Shown here in pieces: positions 1 to 8,409 of a stretch of DNA of 64,000 bases. The stretch covers positions 89,558 to 153,557 of the forward strand of contig NZ_LGCI01000006.1 of assembly GCF_001281525.1 (NCBI RefSeq), given 5' to 3'. Below the pieces are notes generated by a model. It was not told the DNA's origin, did not search any database, and was given only the letters and a program-made list of their open reading frames with translations. This stretch comes from Lysinibacillus macroides (lineage in GTDB: Bacteria; Bacillota; Bacilli; Bacillales_A; Planococcaceae). How positions within the stretch are numbered: position 1 is the stretch's first letter; every line of letters starts with the position of its first letter. The position numbers and the translations under genes were made by a program.

Positions 1-757
1 TTTCAATGGAAGGCTGAGGTGCATCTGTGCTATTGGTATAAATATTCGGAACTGGTCCTCTTGTTAAGCCCATTGCTACAGGGATGTTTTGGGACACGGT
101 CGTCGATTTACTGGCAAATGGCACAATAATTTGGACATTTACCTCCATATGAATACCAACCTCTACATAGGCACTATTAATACCAAATTCTTCGATAGAT
201 GCGGTGACTTCACTATGGACATTCCCAATTACATGAAAGCGAATTGGAATCTTTGGTCCTAAGTTTCCCAGTAAAGGAATATTGGCAGCCTGACCCAATG
301 GTACAAAAAAGACGATACCATCCCCTTCTTGAATTCTGTTCATATCATATTCTACATTTTCTAATTCAGGTAAATGAGCAAGATCCCCTTGTTCAGCCTG
401 CTCCAAGTACATTTTCACAAGCTCTAATGTTTCAGCTCGAACACGATTGATAATTTCTGTATTAAACTTTGTCGTCATCATATTAGATGCACCTGGTGGA
501 ATATCTTCAATAATATCATTGACATCTAAAACATTTGAAGTACGAGAATTAATTGCTTTACTAACAACATAAGAGGCAATTTTATTCGTTTGTACTTCAG
601 CATATTGCAAATAGGTTGGCATAAGCCGTTCATTTAAGTAATAAATAAATAAGATCAGACAAATAACTAGACTTACAATTAAAATCGTTAAGCGATTAAG
701 ACGTACTCCCCTTTTGCTATAAGAGCGTAATTTCATTCTTTTTCGAGGGAAAAACAA
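1..757 (-). CDS. yunB: Sporulation protein YunB, 3' end beyond the window
   Basis: The minus-strand reading frame starts near 757 and runs off the left edge. The translation begins with a short basic segment, then one membrane-spanning segment (about residues 18-35), then an extracytoplasmic region with the DVNDIIEDIPPG and GLTRGPVPNIY stretches I associate with YunB, a sigma-E-dependent spore-formation protein. An ATG lies at 736, but the only good ribosome binding site (GGAGGAG, complement of 764-770) is correctly spaced from an in-frame TTG at 755-757, so I prefer TTG. The gene follows the HD-GYP gene with a hairpin between them that contains this binding site. Synteny with yunD, yunE and yunF supports the name. 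The C-terminus is not visible. Confidence 0.85.
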   Translation of the reverse strand, partial: MFFPRKRMKLRSYSKRGVRLNRLTILIVSLVICLILFIYYLNERLMPTYLQYAEVQTNKIASYVVSKAINSRTSNVLDVNDIIEDIPPGASNMMTTKFNTEIINRVRAETLELVKMYLEQAEQGDLAHLPELENVEYDMNRIQEGDGIVFFVPLGQAANIPLLGNLGPKIPIRFHVIGNVHSEVTASIEEFGINSAYVEVGIHMEVNVQIIVPFASKSTTVSQNIPVAMGLTRGPVPNIYTNSTDAPQPSIE

Positions 758-763
758 AAAAAT

Positions 764-797
764 CTCCTCCTGTTCCATAACGTATGAACAGGAGGAG
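764..797 (-). terminator. Hairpin with T tract that also contains the yunB ribosome binding site
   Basis: A perfect 12-bp inverted repeat (764-775 and 786-797, 10-nt loop) is followed on the minus strand by a T-rich run (complement of 751-763). It has the form of an intrinsic terminator for the HD-GYP gene. The descending arm carries GGAGGAG, the binding site for the downstream yunB start, so the same element could reduce both read-through and yunB translation. Confidence 0.7.
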
Positions 798-801
798 CAA
801 T

Positions 802-1911
802 TTATTCTACTTTGGGAGGCGCCACATAATCTGTCTCAACGCTTTCAATCATAACAGCTGGATAATCCACTAAATTAATTTCATATGTAGCTGTTAGCAT
901 TTGATTTTGCTCCTCAAAAATGCGAATCCATGGCAATGCTGCATCCAATGTATTTTGCCTTGAGACAATTCCACGGCGCCCGTCTGATAATTTTAAGATC
1001 ACACCATTTGGATAATGAACGACTGCTCTTTTTAAAGCTTTTACAATGCGTGGATCATAAAGCGTACCAGAACCTGATTCTACAATGGCTAACCCTTGTG
1101 AAGGTAGCATTTTTTCCCGGTATACTCGATTTGTTGTGACAGCATCAAAAACATCTGCAACACCAATAATTTTAGCAAATGGGTGAATCTCAAAATCTAC
1201 GAGACCTCGTGGATAGCCGCTGCCATCAATACGTTCATGATGCTGAAAAGCACAGTGTGCCACAAGCAGTGAAATAGAATGTAAATTTCGTAATAAATCA
1301 AAGCCATAACGAGCATGCATTTGCATTGCTTTAAACTCATCATTGGTTAAACGACCTGGCTTTGTTAAAATTTCCTTCGGCACCATTAGCTTGCCAACAT
1401 CATGCAACAAAGCCCCAATACCAATTAAGCGTAAATCCTCGACAGAATAACCAAGTTCCTTTGCAATCGCTATAGAGTACAGCGTTACTTGAAAAGAGTG
1501 CTGATATAAATATTCATCAAATAAATAAGCATCTGTTAGTACTGTTAAAATTTCATCATTTCCACCTACTACTGAAAGTAACTCATCTACAATAGAGACA
1601 ATTGTTTTGGACTGCTGATCTAAAATATAGGAAGCATTTACTGGATTACAGCCATCCATTGATTGGAACGAACTCTTAATCGTTGTAATGGCTTTATTGC
1701 GCACAGCAGGTGGCACTGTTTCTTCAACTTCAATACCCTTAGAAATTTCATCGTCAATATATAAATAATGTATATTTAACTGTTGAAGCCTTTGCATAAT
1801 ACGGGTATTTATAATAACATCTTTTTTTAAAAGTGGATGACCTGCCTCATTCCAAATGGTTCTTCCTAAAACCATACCTTCTTTTAATACATCGATTGAA
1901 ATTAATCGCAT
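802..1911 (-). CDS. HD-GYP domain protein, probable cyclic-di-GMP phosphodiesterase
   Basis: This 369-aa protein has a C-terminal HD-GYP domain. H170-D171 sit in a LLHDVGK motif, and the HHERIDGSGYPRG motif is at about 224-236. H138, H199 and H219 are the other likely metal ligands. Family members hydrolyse cyclic di-GMP and lower its level, affecting motility and biofilm. Residues 1-60 look like the small beta domain often found ahead of HD-GYP. No signal or membrane segment is visible, so it is probably cytosolic. The start is supported by a GGGGAAG site just upstream. It sits 33 nt after yunD in a minus-strand run. Activity on c-di-GMP rather than another cyclic dinucleotide is inferred from the family. 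Confidence 0.9.
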   Translation of the reverse strand: MRLISIDVLKEGMVLGRTIWNEAGHPLLKKDVIINTRIMQRLQQLNIHYLYIDDEISKGIEVEETVPPAVRNKAITTIKSSFQSMDGCNPVNASYILDQQSKTIVSIVDELLSVVGGNDEILTVLTDAYLFDEYLYQHSFQVTLYSIAIAKELGYSVEDLRLIGIGALLHDVGKLMVPKEILTKPGRLTNDEFKAMQMHARYGFDLLRNLHSISLLVAHCAFQHHERIDGSGYPRGLVDFEIHPFAKIIGVADVFDAVTTNRVYREKMLPSQGLAIVESGSGTLYDPRIVKALKRAVVHYPNGVILKLSDGRRGIVSRQNTLDAALPWIRIFEEQNQMLTATYEINLVDYPAVMIESVETDYVAPPKVE

Positions 1912-1944
1912 GATTTCTTCCCCAATCCATTCTTCAAGCTTTCT

Positions 1945-3312
1945 TTACTGCTGAAAGAATCTTTGACCATAATCTCTCATAATATTTCGTAAAAAATCGG
2001 GTAAAATATATTGCTTTTTTGCATATTTAAAGCTTGGATAAAAATAGCCAAATGTAAATAAATCTAATGTCACAAGTTTATAAATACGATCTTGATCTGC
2101 TAACTTACCATTCATCAGCAATTGTCGATCGTCATTCATTGAAAACCCATATGTCAATATTTTCCCGAAAATAACACCTCTAAAGCCTAATCCTTTTAAT
2201 TCAATATAGGGCCATTCTTCATTTTTAGATTGTAGATAAATTTCCTTCATTTCAGTAACCGATAATTCAATTGTACATAAATTAATGGGATGTGGAAAAA
2301 TTCGATGTAAATCTAATGCTGTTACTGTTCCTTTGGGAAGACCATCTAAAAAAATTCCTGCATTAAATAAGGCACAGTCTGCCCCACTTTTTTCTAAAAT
2401 AGCATGTGCAAATAAATCAGAAAGCTGTGAGTAATGAAACCATTCCTTATTATAGGATTTCTCTGTTATAAATACTGGCGTATTCAAGATTCTTTTTCCT
2501 TCATCCTCTAAAAATTGTACAATATCTTGCTCATTTTGCACAATTGGCAAATCCTTATTATGCATTAACATATCCATTTTTTTAACGACTTTTTTTATTT
2601 TTTTATCGTACATGATGGTTACATGTCCAATATATTGTCCAAATTTGCCTCCACCTGTCAATAAAACACCATTGATATATTTACCCTCAGGAAAGACATG
2701 ATGTGTATGAGAGCCAAATATCACATCAATTTCAGGACACTCTTCCGCTAATAGCTCGTCCTCTGTAATACCTAAGTGTGATAAGCATACAACAATATCT
2801 ACTTCTTTCCGCAGCTGATGTGCCAAACGTAGTAGTGTACTGCGTGCCTCGTCCATCTGCCAATCTAATTCCTCATAATACACCTCAAACATAGCTGTTG
2901 CAGCAATGACTCCGAGCTTTGTCCCCTGTTCGGTTGTTAATACGATATAGGGCTTTAGCCATGCTGGATTATTGCCATCAGCAGCATAAAGATTAGCAAC
3001 AACGACCTCAAACTTGGCATCATTATATAGATGAAAGAGCTCCTGATGGGACAATGTAATGCCTTCATTATTACCGATTGTTACAACATCATAGTGCGCC
3101 TCGTTTAGCAGTTGCACATTGCCCTTACCGACGGTGGCATCTGTATAAACATTCGAACGATCTAAATGGTCTCCAACATCAAACAAATAGCTTGTTTCCC
3201 CTAGTTTTTCCAGTTTCTTGCGCTGCTCTTTCACATAGCTTTGCATTCGTGGCCAATACTTAAAATGACTATGCAAATCATTTGTGTGAAAAATATGGAT
3301 TTTTTCAAGCAT
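1945..3312 (-). CDS. yunD: Metallophosphoesterase of the 5'-nucleotidase/UshA type, YunD
   Basis: The 455-aa protein has the calcineurin-like phosphoesterase motifs in order: HTNDLHSH near residue 9, GDHLDRS near 46, GNNEG near 80 and GSHTHH near 200. A 5'-nucleotidase C-terminal domain covers about residues 290-430. Enzymes of this type remove phosphate from nucleotides or other phosphate esters. There is no signal peptide, unlike secreted UshA, so it is probably intracellular. The usual GNHE motif reads GNNE here. The start has a GAGGTAG site. It lies between the HD-GYP gene and yunE, matching B. subtilis order apart from the HD-GYP gene. The natural substrate is not known to me. Confidence 0.85.
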   Translation of the reverse strand: MLEKIHIFHTNDLHSHFKYWPRMQSYVKEQRKKLEKLGETSYLFDVGDHLDRSNVYTDATVGKGNVQLLNEAHYDVVTIGNNEGITLSHQELFHLYNDAKFEVVVANLYAADGNNPAWLKPYIVLTTEQGTKLGVIAATAMFEVYYEELDWQMDEARSTLLRLAHQLRKEVDIVVCLSHLGITEDELLAEECPEIDVIFGSHTHHVFPEGKYINGVLLTGGGKFGQYIGHVTIMYDKKIKKVVKKMDMLMHNKDLPIVQNEQDIVQFLEDEGKRILNTPVFITEKSYNKEWFHYSQLSDLFAHAILEKSGADCALFNAGIFLDGLPKGTVTALDLHRIFPHPINLCTIELSVTEMKEIYLQSKNEEWPYIELKGLGFRGVIFGKILTYGFSMNDDRQLLMNGKLADQDRIYKLVTLDLFTFGYFYPSFKYAKKQYILPDFLRNIMRDYGQRFFQQ

Positions 3313-3347
3313 TTAAGCTACCTCACTTCAATTAGCTATTATCTATT

Positions 3348-4172
3348 TTAAGCTAATATACCTTCAATAATGGAACGAATTCCTAATAATAATAAAATAA
3401 TTCGAAGGGCTAGTACAAGTGTATCAGATTTAATTCTCTTATTTAATGCTGCCCCTAGTTTAGCACCAAAATAGGCGCCTGGAATAACAGGAATAGTATA
3501 GAGCCATGGTACATGTCCTAAATAAATATGACTGGCGGAATTGATAATAGACGTTAAAAATACCATAAACATTGATGTTGCCACTGCGACATGTGGTGGA
3601 AATAAAAATAAAATAATCATCGCTGGCACAATCATCGAGCCACCACCTATACCAAACAAACCAGAAGCAAAGCCTACCCCAAATGTAAAGATAATAGCAA
3701 ACCAAATGGGATAACCATATACATATTTTTTTCCTTCCGCATCTGTAAATGTTTGCTGTGTACCATTTTTAACAAACCATTTGACAGGCTTTAATTTATC
3801 ACGAACAAGTAAAATAATTGATAAAATAATTAATAAAATACCGAAATATAAATTGAATGAAGGTAAATCTAATCCTTTATTTACCCACGCACCAAGGATT
3901 GTTCCTGGAATACTCCCAATAAAAAAGATAAGACCACTTTTATAATCTACCGTTTTTGATTTCATATAGCTTAAAGTTGAAGCAAGCCCAGTAAAAATCA
4001 TCATAATTACGGATAAACCCACAACCTTTTGAGGTGTTATATCTGGTATCATGCCTAAATTTAAACCGATATATAAGGTAGCCGGTACTAATACAATGCC
4101 TCCACCTAGCCCCACCAATGCTCCAATAAGACCGGCAAATAATGCAATGATCATTAATAAAATAAATGCCAT
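3348..4172 (-). CDS. yunE: TauE/SafE (TSUP) family membrane permease, YunE
   Basis: The 274-aa integral membrane protein has about eight hydrophobic segments arranged as two halves, each beginning with a glycine-rich segment (GLIGALVGLGGGIVLVP near residue 14, GFASGLFGIGGGSMIVP near 165). This is the pattern of the TSUP family, whose members export or import sulfite, sulfoacetate or similar small sulfur compounds. The ATG shares one base with the stop of yunF (TAATG), so the two genes are probably translationally coupled. Substrate is unassigned for YunE. A sulfur compound would fit the nearby suf and met genes, but those are separate operons. Confidence 0.85.
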   Translation of the reverse strand: MAFILLMIIALFAGLIGALVGLGGGIVLVPATLYIGLNLGMIPDITPQKVVGLSVIMMIFTGLASTLSYMKSKTVDYKSGLIFFIGSIPGTILGAWVNKGLDLPSFNLYFGILLIILSIILLVRDKLKPVKWFVKNGTQQTFTDAEGKKYVYGYPIWFAIIFTFGVGFASGLFGIGGGSMIVPAMIILFLFPPHVAVATSMFMVFLTSIINSASHIYLGHVPWLYTIPVIPGAYFGAKLGAALNKRIKSDTLVLALRIILLLLGIRSIIEGILA

Positions 4173-5029
4173 TATAGTTCCCCTTCAAATATATTTAATT
4201 GTTTAGGCGCTAACCCCTCATCCTTAATATTCAAAATCTCTTGTAGCTCCTTGGCATTTTTCGCTGCATGCTGCCCTGAGTTATTATTAAATAATACGAA
4301 TAAATCCTTGACTTCAACATGGAGCTTTTGAATATTTTGTCCAAGCTGCTGTAGTTCTTCTTTATTGTAATCATATAAGAAGCGAACTTTACGCCAATTT
4401 TCTGCATTTCCTGTATTCCGCCATCCATGAATATTACGCCCATGGATACGCACAAGCCCCTTATGGGCAGTTGCAATAGGGTAAAAGGGAACTGAGCCTA
4501 CGCCAGCCTGTGGTTCATCGCAAACTGTGTGGATAAATTGATGCTCTCGTAAAAAATTCATCGTCTGCTGCACTACTTTATCTGCATACCAAGTTTGATT
4601 GCGAAACTCAATCGCCACCTCAAAATCCTTAAGCTGCTGTCGAATATACAGTAAATACTGAACATTTTTTGACTGACAATCAAACCAGGGTGGAAATTGA
4701 GTTAAAATCATCCCTAATTTACCATAACGTTTAAACTCATTGGCACATTCAATAAATGCATTGAACATATCATTTTTAGTTTCAAAAGGAATTTCACCAC
4801 GTAAATGCCCTGTCATGCCCTGATAGGCTTTCACAACAAAGCGGAAATTTTCTGGTGTATCCTCACACCATTTACGAACATGCGCTTTAGATGGTATGGC
4901 ATAAAAAGAAGTATCCACCTCCACCGTTAAAAAGTGTCCTGTATAATCAAATAATTTATCTTTTGAGGTAGTCACTCCACTATAAAGTGAAGGGTGATCT
5001 CCCCAACCTGTTAATCCAATTACAATCAT
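4172..5029 (-). CDS. yunF: DUF72 family protein, YunF
   Basis: The 285-aa protein has the DUF72 signature: an N-terminal GLTGWGDHPSLY, the VEVDTSFYAIPS segment that follows, a central FPPWF and a conserved IEFRN. DUF72 proteins have a TIM-barrel fold and no established biochemical role. The start at 5029 is preceded by a strong GAGGAGGGGG site. It is the first gene of the yunF-yunE pair, with a one-base overlap. The following intergenic stretch to 5158 shows nothing I recognise beyond probable promoter sequence. Confidence 0.8.
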   Translation of the reverse strand: MIVIGLTGWGDHPSLYSGVTTSKDKLFDYTGHFLTVEVDTSFYAIPSKAHVRKWCEDTPENFRFVVKAYQGMTGHLRGEIPFETKNDMFNAFIECANEFKRYGKLGMILTQFPPWFDCQSKNVQYLLYIRQQLKDFEVAIEFRNQTWYADKVVQQTMNFLREHQFIHTVCDEPQAGVGSVPFYPIATAHKGLVRIHGRNIHGWRNTGNAENWRKVRFLYDYNKEELQQLGQNIQKLHVEVKDLFVLFNNNSGQHAAKNAKELQEILNIKDEGLAPKQLNIFEGEL

Positions 5030-5158
5030 GTGACCCCCTCCTCTATGTACATAATCATAGCATACTGTTTCACACTACAAATAAATATCATGTAAAAATA
5101 TCGCTTTCTTTCCATTTTAGTATGATGGAAGCATTATGTCACTTTTGACAAATAAAAA

Positions 5159-5190
5159 GGCATGAGTCCATATTTCTTTGAACTCATACC
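5159..5190 (-). terminator. Intrinsic terminator of the siderophore-binding gene
   Basis: A 12-bp stem with two G-U pairs (5159-5170 with 5179-5190) is followed on the minus strand by TTTTTATTTG (complement of 5149-5158). It sits 18 nt after the stop of the binding-protein gene. Confidence 0.8.
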
Positions 5191-5208
5191 AATCTATGTT
5201 ATTTATTA

Positions 5209-6204
5209 CTATTTAGTAAGGTTTTGTTGAACACCTTTTAAAAATTCAATGCGACTGTAAGCTGGTCCCCCCTCCATTAATGGGTCTACAATATTGACGA
5301 ATACTTGATCATTTTTAAAGGCATTAATATTTTGAATGATTGGATTCTTTTTCAAATCCTCAACAGCATTTGGCGCATCTGCATTTTCATCTGCCGAGAA
5401 TTGCACAAATAAATAATCTGGATTCATCTCTGCAAGTTGCTCAACAGAAATAGCTTCCTGTGCTTTGGCTTTTGCAATTGCATCAGGCACCTCTAAGCCA
5501 AGTTCCTCATATAGCACAGCATTAAAGAATACTTCTTTTGGATAAACATAGGCTTGTCCACCACGAATACGGATGGCAGCTACTGTTTCACCTTGCAGCT
5601 TTTCAGTTAATGTTGATTTAGCAGCTTCAATATCAGATTTATATGTAGTTAATACTTTTTCTGCCTCTGCTTGCTTCCCTGATAATTCTGCTAATAAATT
5701 TAAGTTAGCTTCCCAGTTTGTAGAAATATGCGACACTAAAATTGTAGGAGCAATTTTCTCTAATTTACTTTTCACTTCTTCCGGAAATTTTGTGGAACCT
5801 AAAATAACATCGGGTTTTAATTCTAGGATTTTTTCAAAGTTTGGCTTTATTTTCTCACCAATTGACTCTGCTTCATCTGTCACTGATGCATAAAGCTCAG
5901 GGAACTCACCACCGACAGCAATCGCTCCTACTGGATGAACATCAAGTACAACCATATCTTCCATCGCTTCCATTGCACCTGTTACCACAATTCTTTCAAC
6001 CTTCTCTGGCACTTCATAGCTCTCCCCAAGATATTGAATTGTTCTAGTACCATTGTCCTCTTTAGATGTATCCTTTGTTGGTGCTGCCTCTTCACTCGTT
6101 GTATCGGCAGATGAATTTTCCTCTGCTTCTTTTTTCTCTCCACAAGCAGCTAGAATAAGCGTAAATAATGCAATTAAACTAATAAAAAAAAACTTCTTTT
6201 TCAT
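5209..6204 (-). CDS. Iron(III)-siderophore ABC transporter substrate-binding lipoprotein
   Basis: This 331-aa lipoprotein has a 20-residue signal ending in a LILAAC lipobox (Cys21 would be lipidated), then an acidic low-complexity linker to about residue 50. A FecB/FhuD-type periplasmic-binding fold follows, with VERIVVTGAMEAMEDMVVL near 67 and LKPDVILG near 128. Such proteins sit on the outer face of the membrane and pass ferric siderophores to a permease/ATPase pair. No permease or ATPase genes are adjacent, so it is an orphan that would share a transporter encoded elsewhere. A near-consensus Fur box upstream predicts expression under low iron. The exact siderophore cannot be read from the sequence. 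Confidence 0.88.
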   Translation of the reverse strand: MKKKFFFISLIALFTLILAACGEKKEAEENSSADTTSEEAAPTKDTSKEDNGTRTIQYLGESYEVPEKVERIVVTGAMEAMEDMVVLDVHPVGAIAVGGEFPELYASVTDEAESIGEKIKPNFEKILELKPDVILGSTKFPEEVKSKLEKIAPTILVSHISTNWEANLNLLAELSGKQAEAEKVLTTYKSDIEAAKSTLTEKLQGETVAAIRIRGGQAYVYPKEVFFNAVLYEELGLEVPDAIAKAKAQEAISVEQLAEMNPDYLFVQFSADENADAPNAVEDLKKNPIIQNINAFKNDQVFVNIVDPLMEGGPAYSRIEFLKGVQQNLTK

Positions 6205-6290
6205 TTGCTCCAGACTCCTTTAATGATAATAATTAGCGAATGCTCTCTAAAATAGGTATCGTTTATGAATCAACTCCATTCCTTTTAAGT

Positions 6291-6309
6291 GATATTGATT
6301 ATCATTATC
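6291..6309 (-). promoter_or_regulatory. Fur box upstream of the siderophore-binding gene
   Basis: On the minus strand this reads GATAATGATAATCAATATC. It differs at one position from the classical 19-bp Fur consensus GATAATGATAATCATTATC. It lies about 90 bp upstream of the lipoprotein start. Confidence 0.85.
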
Positions 6310-6400
6310 ATTTTAGTATGTATACGCTAAAAAATCCAGCACTATTTTAATATATTGTGAAATTAATGCTCGATTAGGCTTACTATCCTCCAATAAAAAA

Positions 6401-6430
6401 CCCTTGCCATAATTTTAATTGGGACAAGGG
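6401..6430 (-). terminator. Minus-strand terminator with no intact gene upstream
   Basis: A CCCTTGTC/GGCAAGGG stem is followed by a T6 run on the minus strand (complement of 6393-6400). The only sequences it could serve are the gene remnants between 6809 and 7325, which suggests a transcription unit existed here before decay. Confidence 0.55.
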
Positions 6431-6808
6431 ATGAAGCGTATTAAACGATGAATCTTCCATTGCTCTGTCAAAATAATCAACAAAAAAGCTAGAAACTTTT
6501 AAATAGAGGCACTCAATATTACTCACTAAAATTACTATCTATTACACCGTAATTTTTTACCATTACCTTCTTTTTAAAAATAAAAAGGTCTCTCGTAGCA
6601 AGGTGTAGTGCTAATTTTAGCTACTATTAGATAATTAGTTATATTCAACATATGTTGATTTTCCTAAAATGGTTGGAAGGATGAATGGAATAAGTCGATA
6701 TATTTGTCAATACTTCAATTCCGTACTGAATTAAGTATACTGTGATTAAAGATACTTCCTTATCAAAACAATAGTAGATCCCAATCACAGCCAGCTTATC
6801 CTAAAAAA

Positions 6809-7092
6809 CTAGCCAGTTTCTAGCAAGCGCATAAATACTCCCACAACTTTCATTTGATTTGTAGTAGACCCAACGACAAATAAAAAAGCTGAGAAAATAA
6901 TAAATGTACCAATAATACTAATGGAGATTCCTTTTGTAATTAACTGAACATCATACAGTCTTGCTGTTGTCCAAAGTAGCATAGTACAAAGAGAAAAAAA
7001 TAGGCATTGTGCCATCCTAGTTCAAGTTTATTAAATTGTTTGACTAAAATAAGTAACCCGATCGGTGGTGTAATGACAATAAAAGAGAATAA
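6809..7092 (-). pseudogene. Remnant of a small membrane protein with a frameshift
   Basis: A minus-strand frame from about 7092 encodes a hydrophobic peptide (FIVITPPIGLLILVKQFN, then LELGWHNAYFF). It continues only after a frame change in a T7 run near 7000 into SLCTMLLWTTARLYDVQLI and two further hydrophobic segments, stopping at 6809. Joined, it would be about 95 residues with two or three membrane segments. There is no start codon with a ribosome binding site. I do not recognise the family. Confidence 0.4.
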
Positions 7093-7260
7093 TTATCTAA
7101 TATACCCAGGGTCTTTTTTCTCTAATTTCCCCAAGTTATACCTCCAATTTCCTTCCCCTTCAATATAATCACTTGGTATTTGAGAAGATTTTATCCCTCC
7201 GTTTCTTAAAGCTTCAATAAGATCATCAACATTTTTAAGTGTGTTGTAGAAGACTCTCAC
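7093..7260 (-). pseudogene. C-terminal remnant of a soluble protein, possibly a toxin-domain end
   Basis: An open frame reaches upstream to about 7325 without an ATG and ends at 7093. It encodes NVDDLIEALRNGGIKSSQIP, then SDYIEGEGNWRYNLGKLEKK, then DPGYIR. The compact, hydrophilic, tryptophan-containing end resembles the tips of polymorphic toxins, but I cannot name a family. The next remnant follows in the same frame after a single TAA. A GTG at 7260 has no ribosome binding site. Confidence 0.35.
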
Positions 7261-7355
7261 GTTTAGTGAACAAATTATTAAAAAAATTTCTCTGTTTTTA
7301 TACTGTACAAGCCTTACTAAATTCCCTATTATAGTTAAAAAAGGAGGAATTTAAT

Positions 7356-7961
7356 TTGAAAAAATCAACAATGATATTTAGTGTATTTATTTTACTCTTA
7401 ACTTTTAGCATAGGTGCTTACGCTGCAACTAAATATAATTTTACTTTTGACGGTAAAAAACAATCTATGGATGTGCAATTAATTAATAATAAGGCATATG
7501 TACCTTTAAATGCTGTTACAGAGCTATTTGGGGGGGAGGTAACTTACGATAGTAAATCTAAAACGTATGCTGTTACATCCAATTCTACTGGTTCAACTAC
7601 TGCTCAAAATGGATTATCAAAAACAATTGATAATGTAACAGTTAAAATTGATAAGGTTGTGCAAGATTCAGATTCTTTAAAAGTGTATGTAACATATATA
7701 AATAATTCAGATAACAAAATAAACACTACCGATTCTTTAACTAGGATCGTTGCAAATGGAAAACAATACAGTTACAACACTGAATTCAATTTTGAAAGAT
7801 GGTATAAAAAAGACGTTCCTCACGCTGATTCTTATATTGAACCAGGTGTTACTGAAGAAAATGTGATTTTCTTTGAACCTGTCAATGCTGATTCCATTAA
7901 CATTGCTTTGACTGTTAAATGGGAAGACTACAGATTTAATCATGTAAAAATCACCAAATAA
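7356..7961 (+). CDS. Secreted protein with copper-amine-oxidase-like N-terminal domain and an immunoglobulin-like C-terminal domain
   Basis: The 201-aa product starts with TTG at 7356, eight bases after AAGGAGG. Residues 1-23 form a Sec signal ending AYAA. Residues 24-75 (DGKKQSMDVQLINNKAYVPL, then AVTELFG) are a copper-amine-oxidase-like N-terminal repeat, common in Firmicute cell-surface proteins and not itself an oxidase. The rest is a beta-rich domain of the DUF4352 type (VKIDKVVQDSDSLKVYVTYI). It is a monocistronic gene with its own terminator, and its role is unknown. The upstream 6431-7355 region contains only remnants. Confidence 0.75.
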   Translation: MKKSTMIFSVFILLLTFSIGAYAATKYNFTFDGKKQSMDVQLINNKAYVPLNAVTELFGGEVTYDSKSKTYAVTSNSTGSTTAQNGLSKTIDNVTVKIDKVVQDSDSLKVYVTYINNSDNKINTTDSLTRIVANGKQYSYNTEFNFERWYKKDVPHADSYIEPGVTEENVIFFEPVNADSINIALTVKWEDYRFNHVKITK

Positions 7962-7975
7962 ACTTTCTTTTATAA

Positions 7976-8003
7976 AACAGATAACTAATATTGGTTGTCT
8001 GTT
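7976..8003 (+). terminator. Terminator of the secreted-protein gene
   Basis: A 10-bp stem (7976-7985 with 7994-8003, one G-U pair) is followed by T residues on the plus strand, 15 nt after the stop at 7961. Confidence 0.75.
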
Positions 8004-8029
8004 TTTTGTATATACGTTTTTAATATTAC

Positions 8030-8272
8030 TTAAAATGGGCATGAAAAGAGGGAGTGGGAGAGCTTAATGTTCACATTACGGTTGTATGATAGATTACTTA
8101 GTGGAGGGTGGCGCATGTCAAAATTGTTTTGATAATTGCGATGATGAATAAGCATATAAAAACCAGACTCAAAATTTAAAGGTACATACGGCTTTCGTCC
8201 TATGTATGCTGTCTTATTATAAGAACTAGGTGCAGATCCTAAATTTATAGCTGCCCTAAGATCACAAAACAA
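8030..8272 (-). other. Unassigned open frame in the suf downstream region
   Basis: An 80-residue minus-strand frame (GRKPYVPLNFESGFYMLIHH in the middle) lies in the otherwise empty stretch between the 7976 terminator and sufB. It has no convincing ribosome binding site and I recognise no family. It may be a transposase or gene fragment, or chance. Confidence 0.15.
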
Positions 8273-8286
8273 TAAAAATAAAAGAT

Positions 8287-8307
8287 GACGAACTAAAGAA
8301 GTTCGCC
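8287..8307 (-). terminator. Probable terminator of the suf operon
   Basis: A GGCGAACT/AGTTCGTC stem with a 5-nt loop is followed on the minus strand by an ATCTTTTATTTTTATTG run. It is about 100 nt after the sufB stop. A second possible structured stretch (8338-8371, CGGT/ACCG pairing) lies between, without a T tract. Confidence 0.5.
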
Positions 8308-8409
8308 ACCTGCAAGAAAAAAATATCTAAAAACTGAGTCGGCACGAAATCGGTACGCACCGTTCTCGACATCTTTATTAATAGCCTTCAAATGTATATT
8401 TATGAGCTT

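Noticed and set aside
3460-3705. Second minus-strand frame inside yunE
   Set aside because: Alternate frame of the hydrophobic yunE gene with cysteine/tyrosine-rich nonsense composition.
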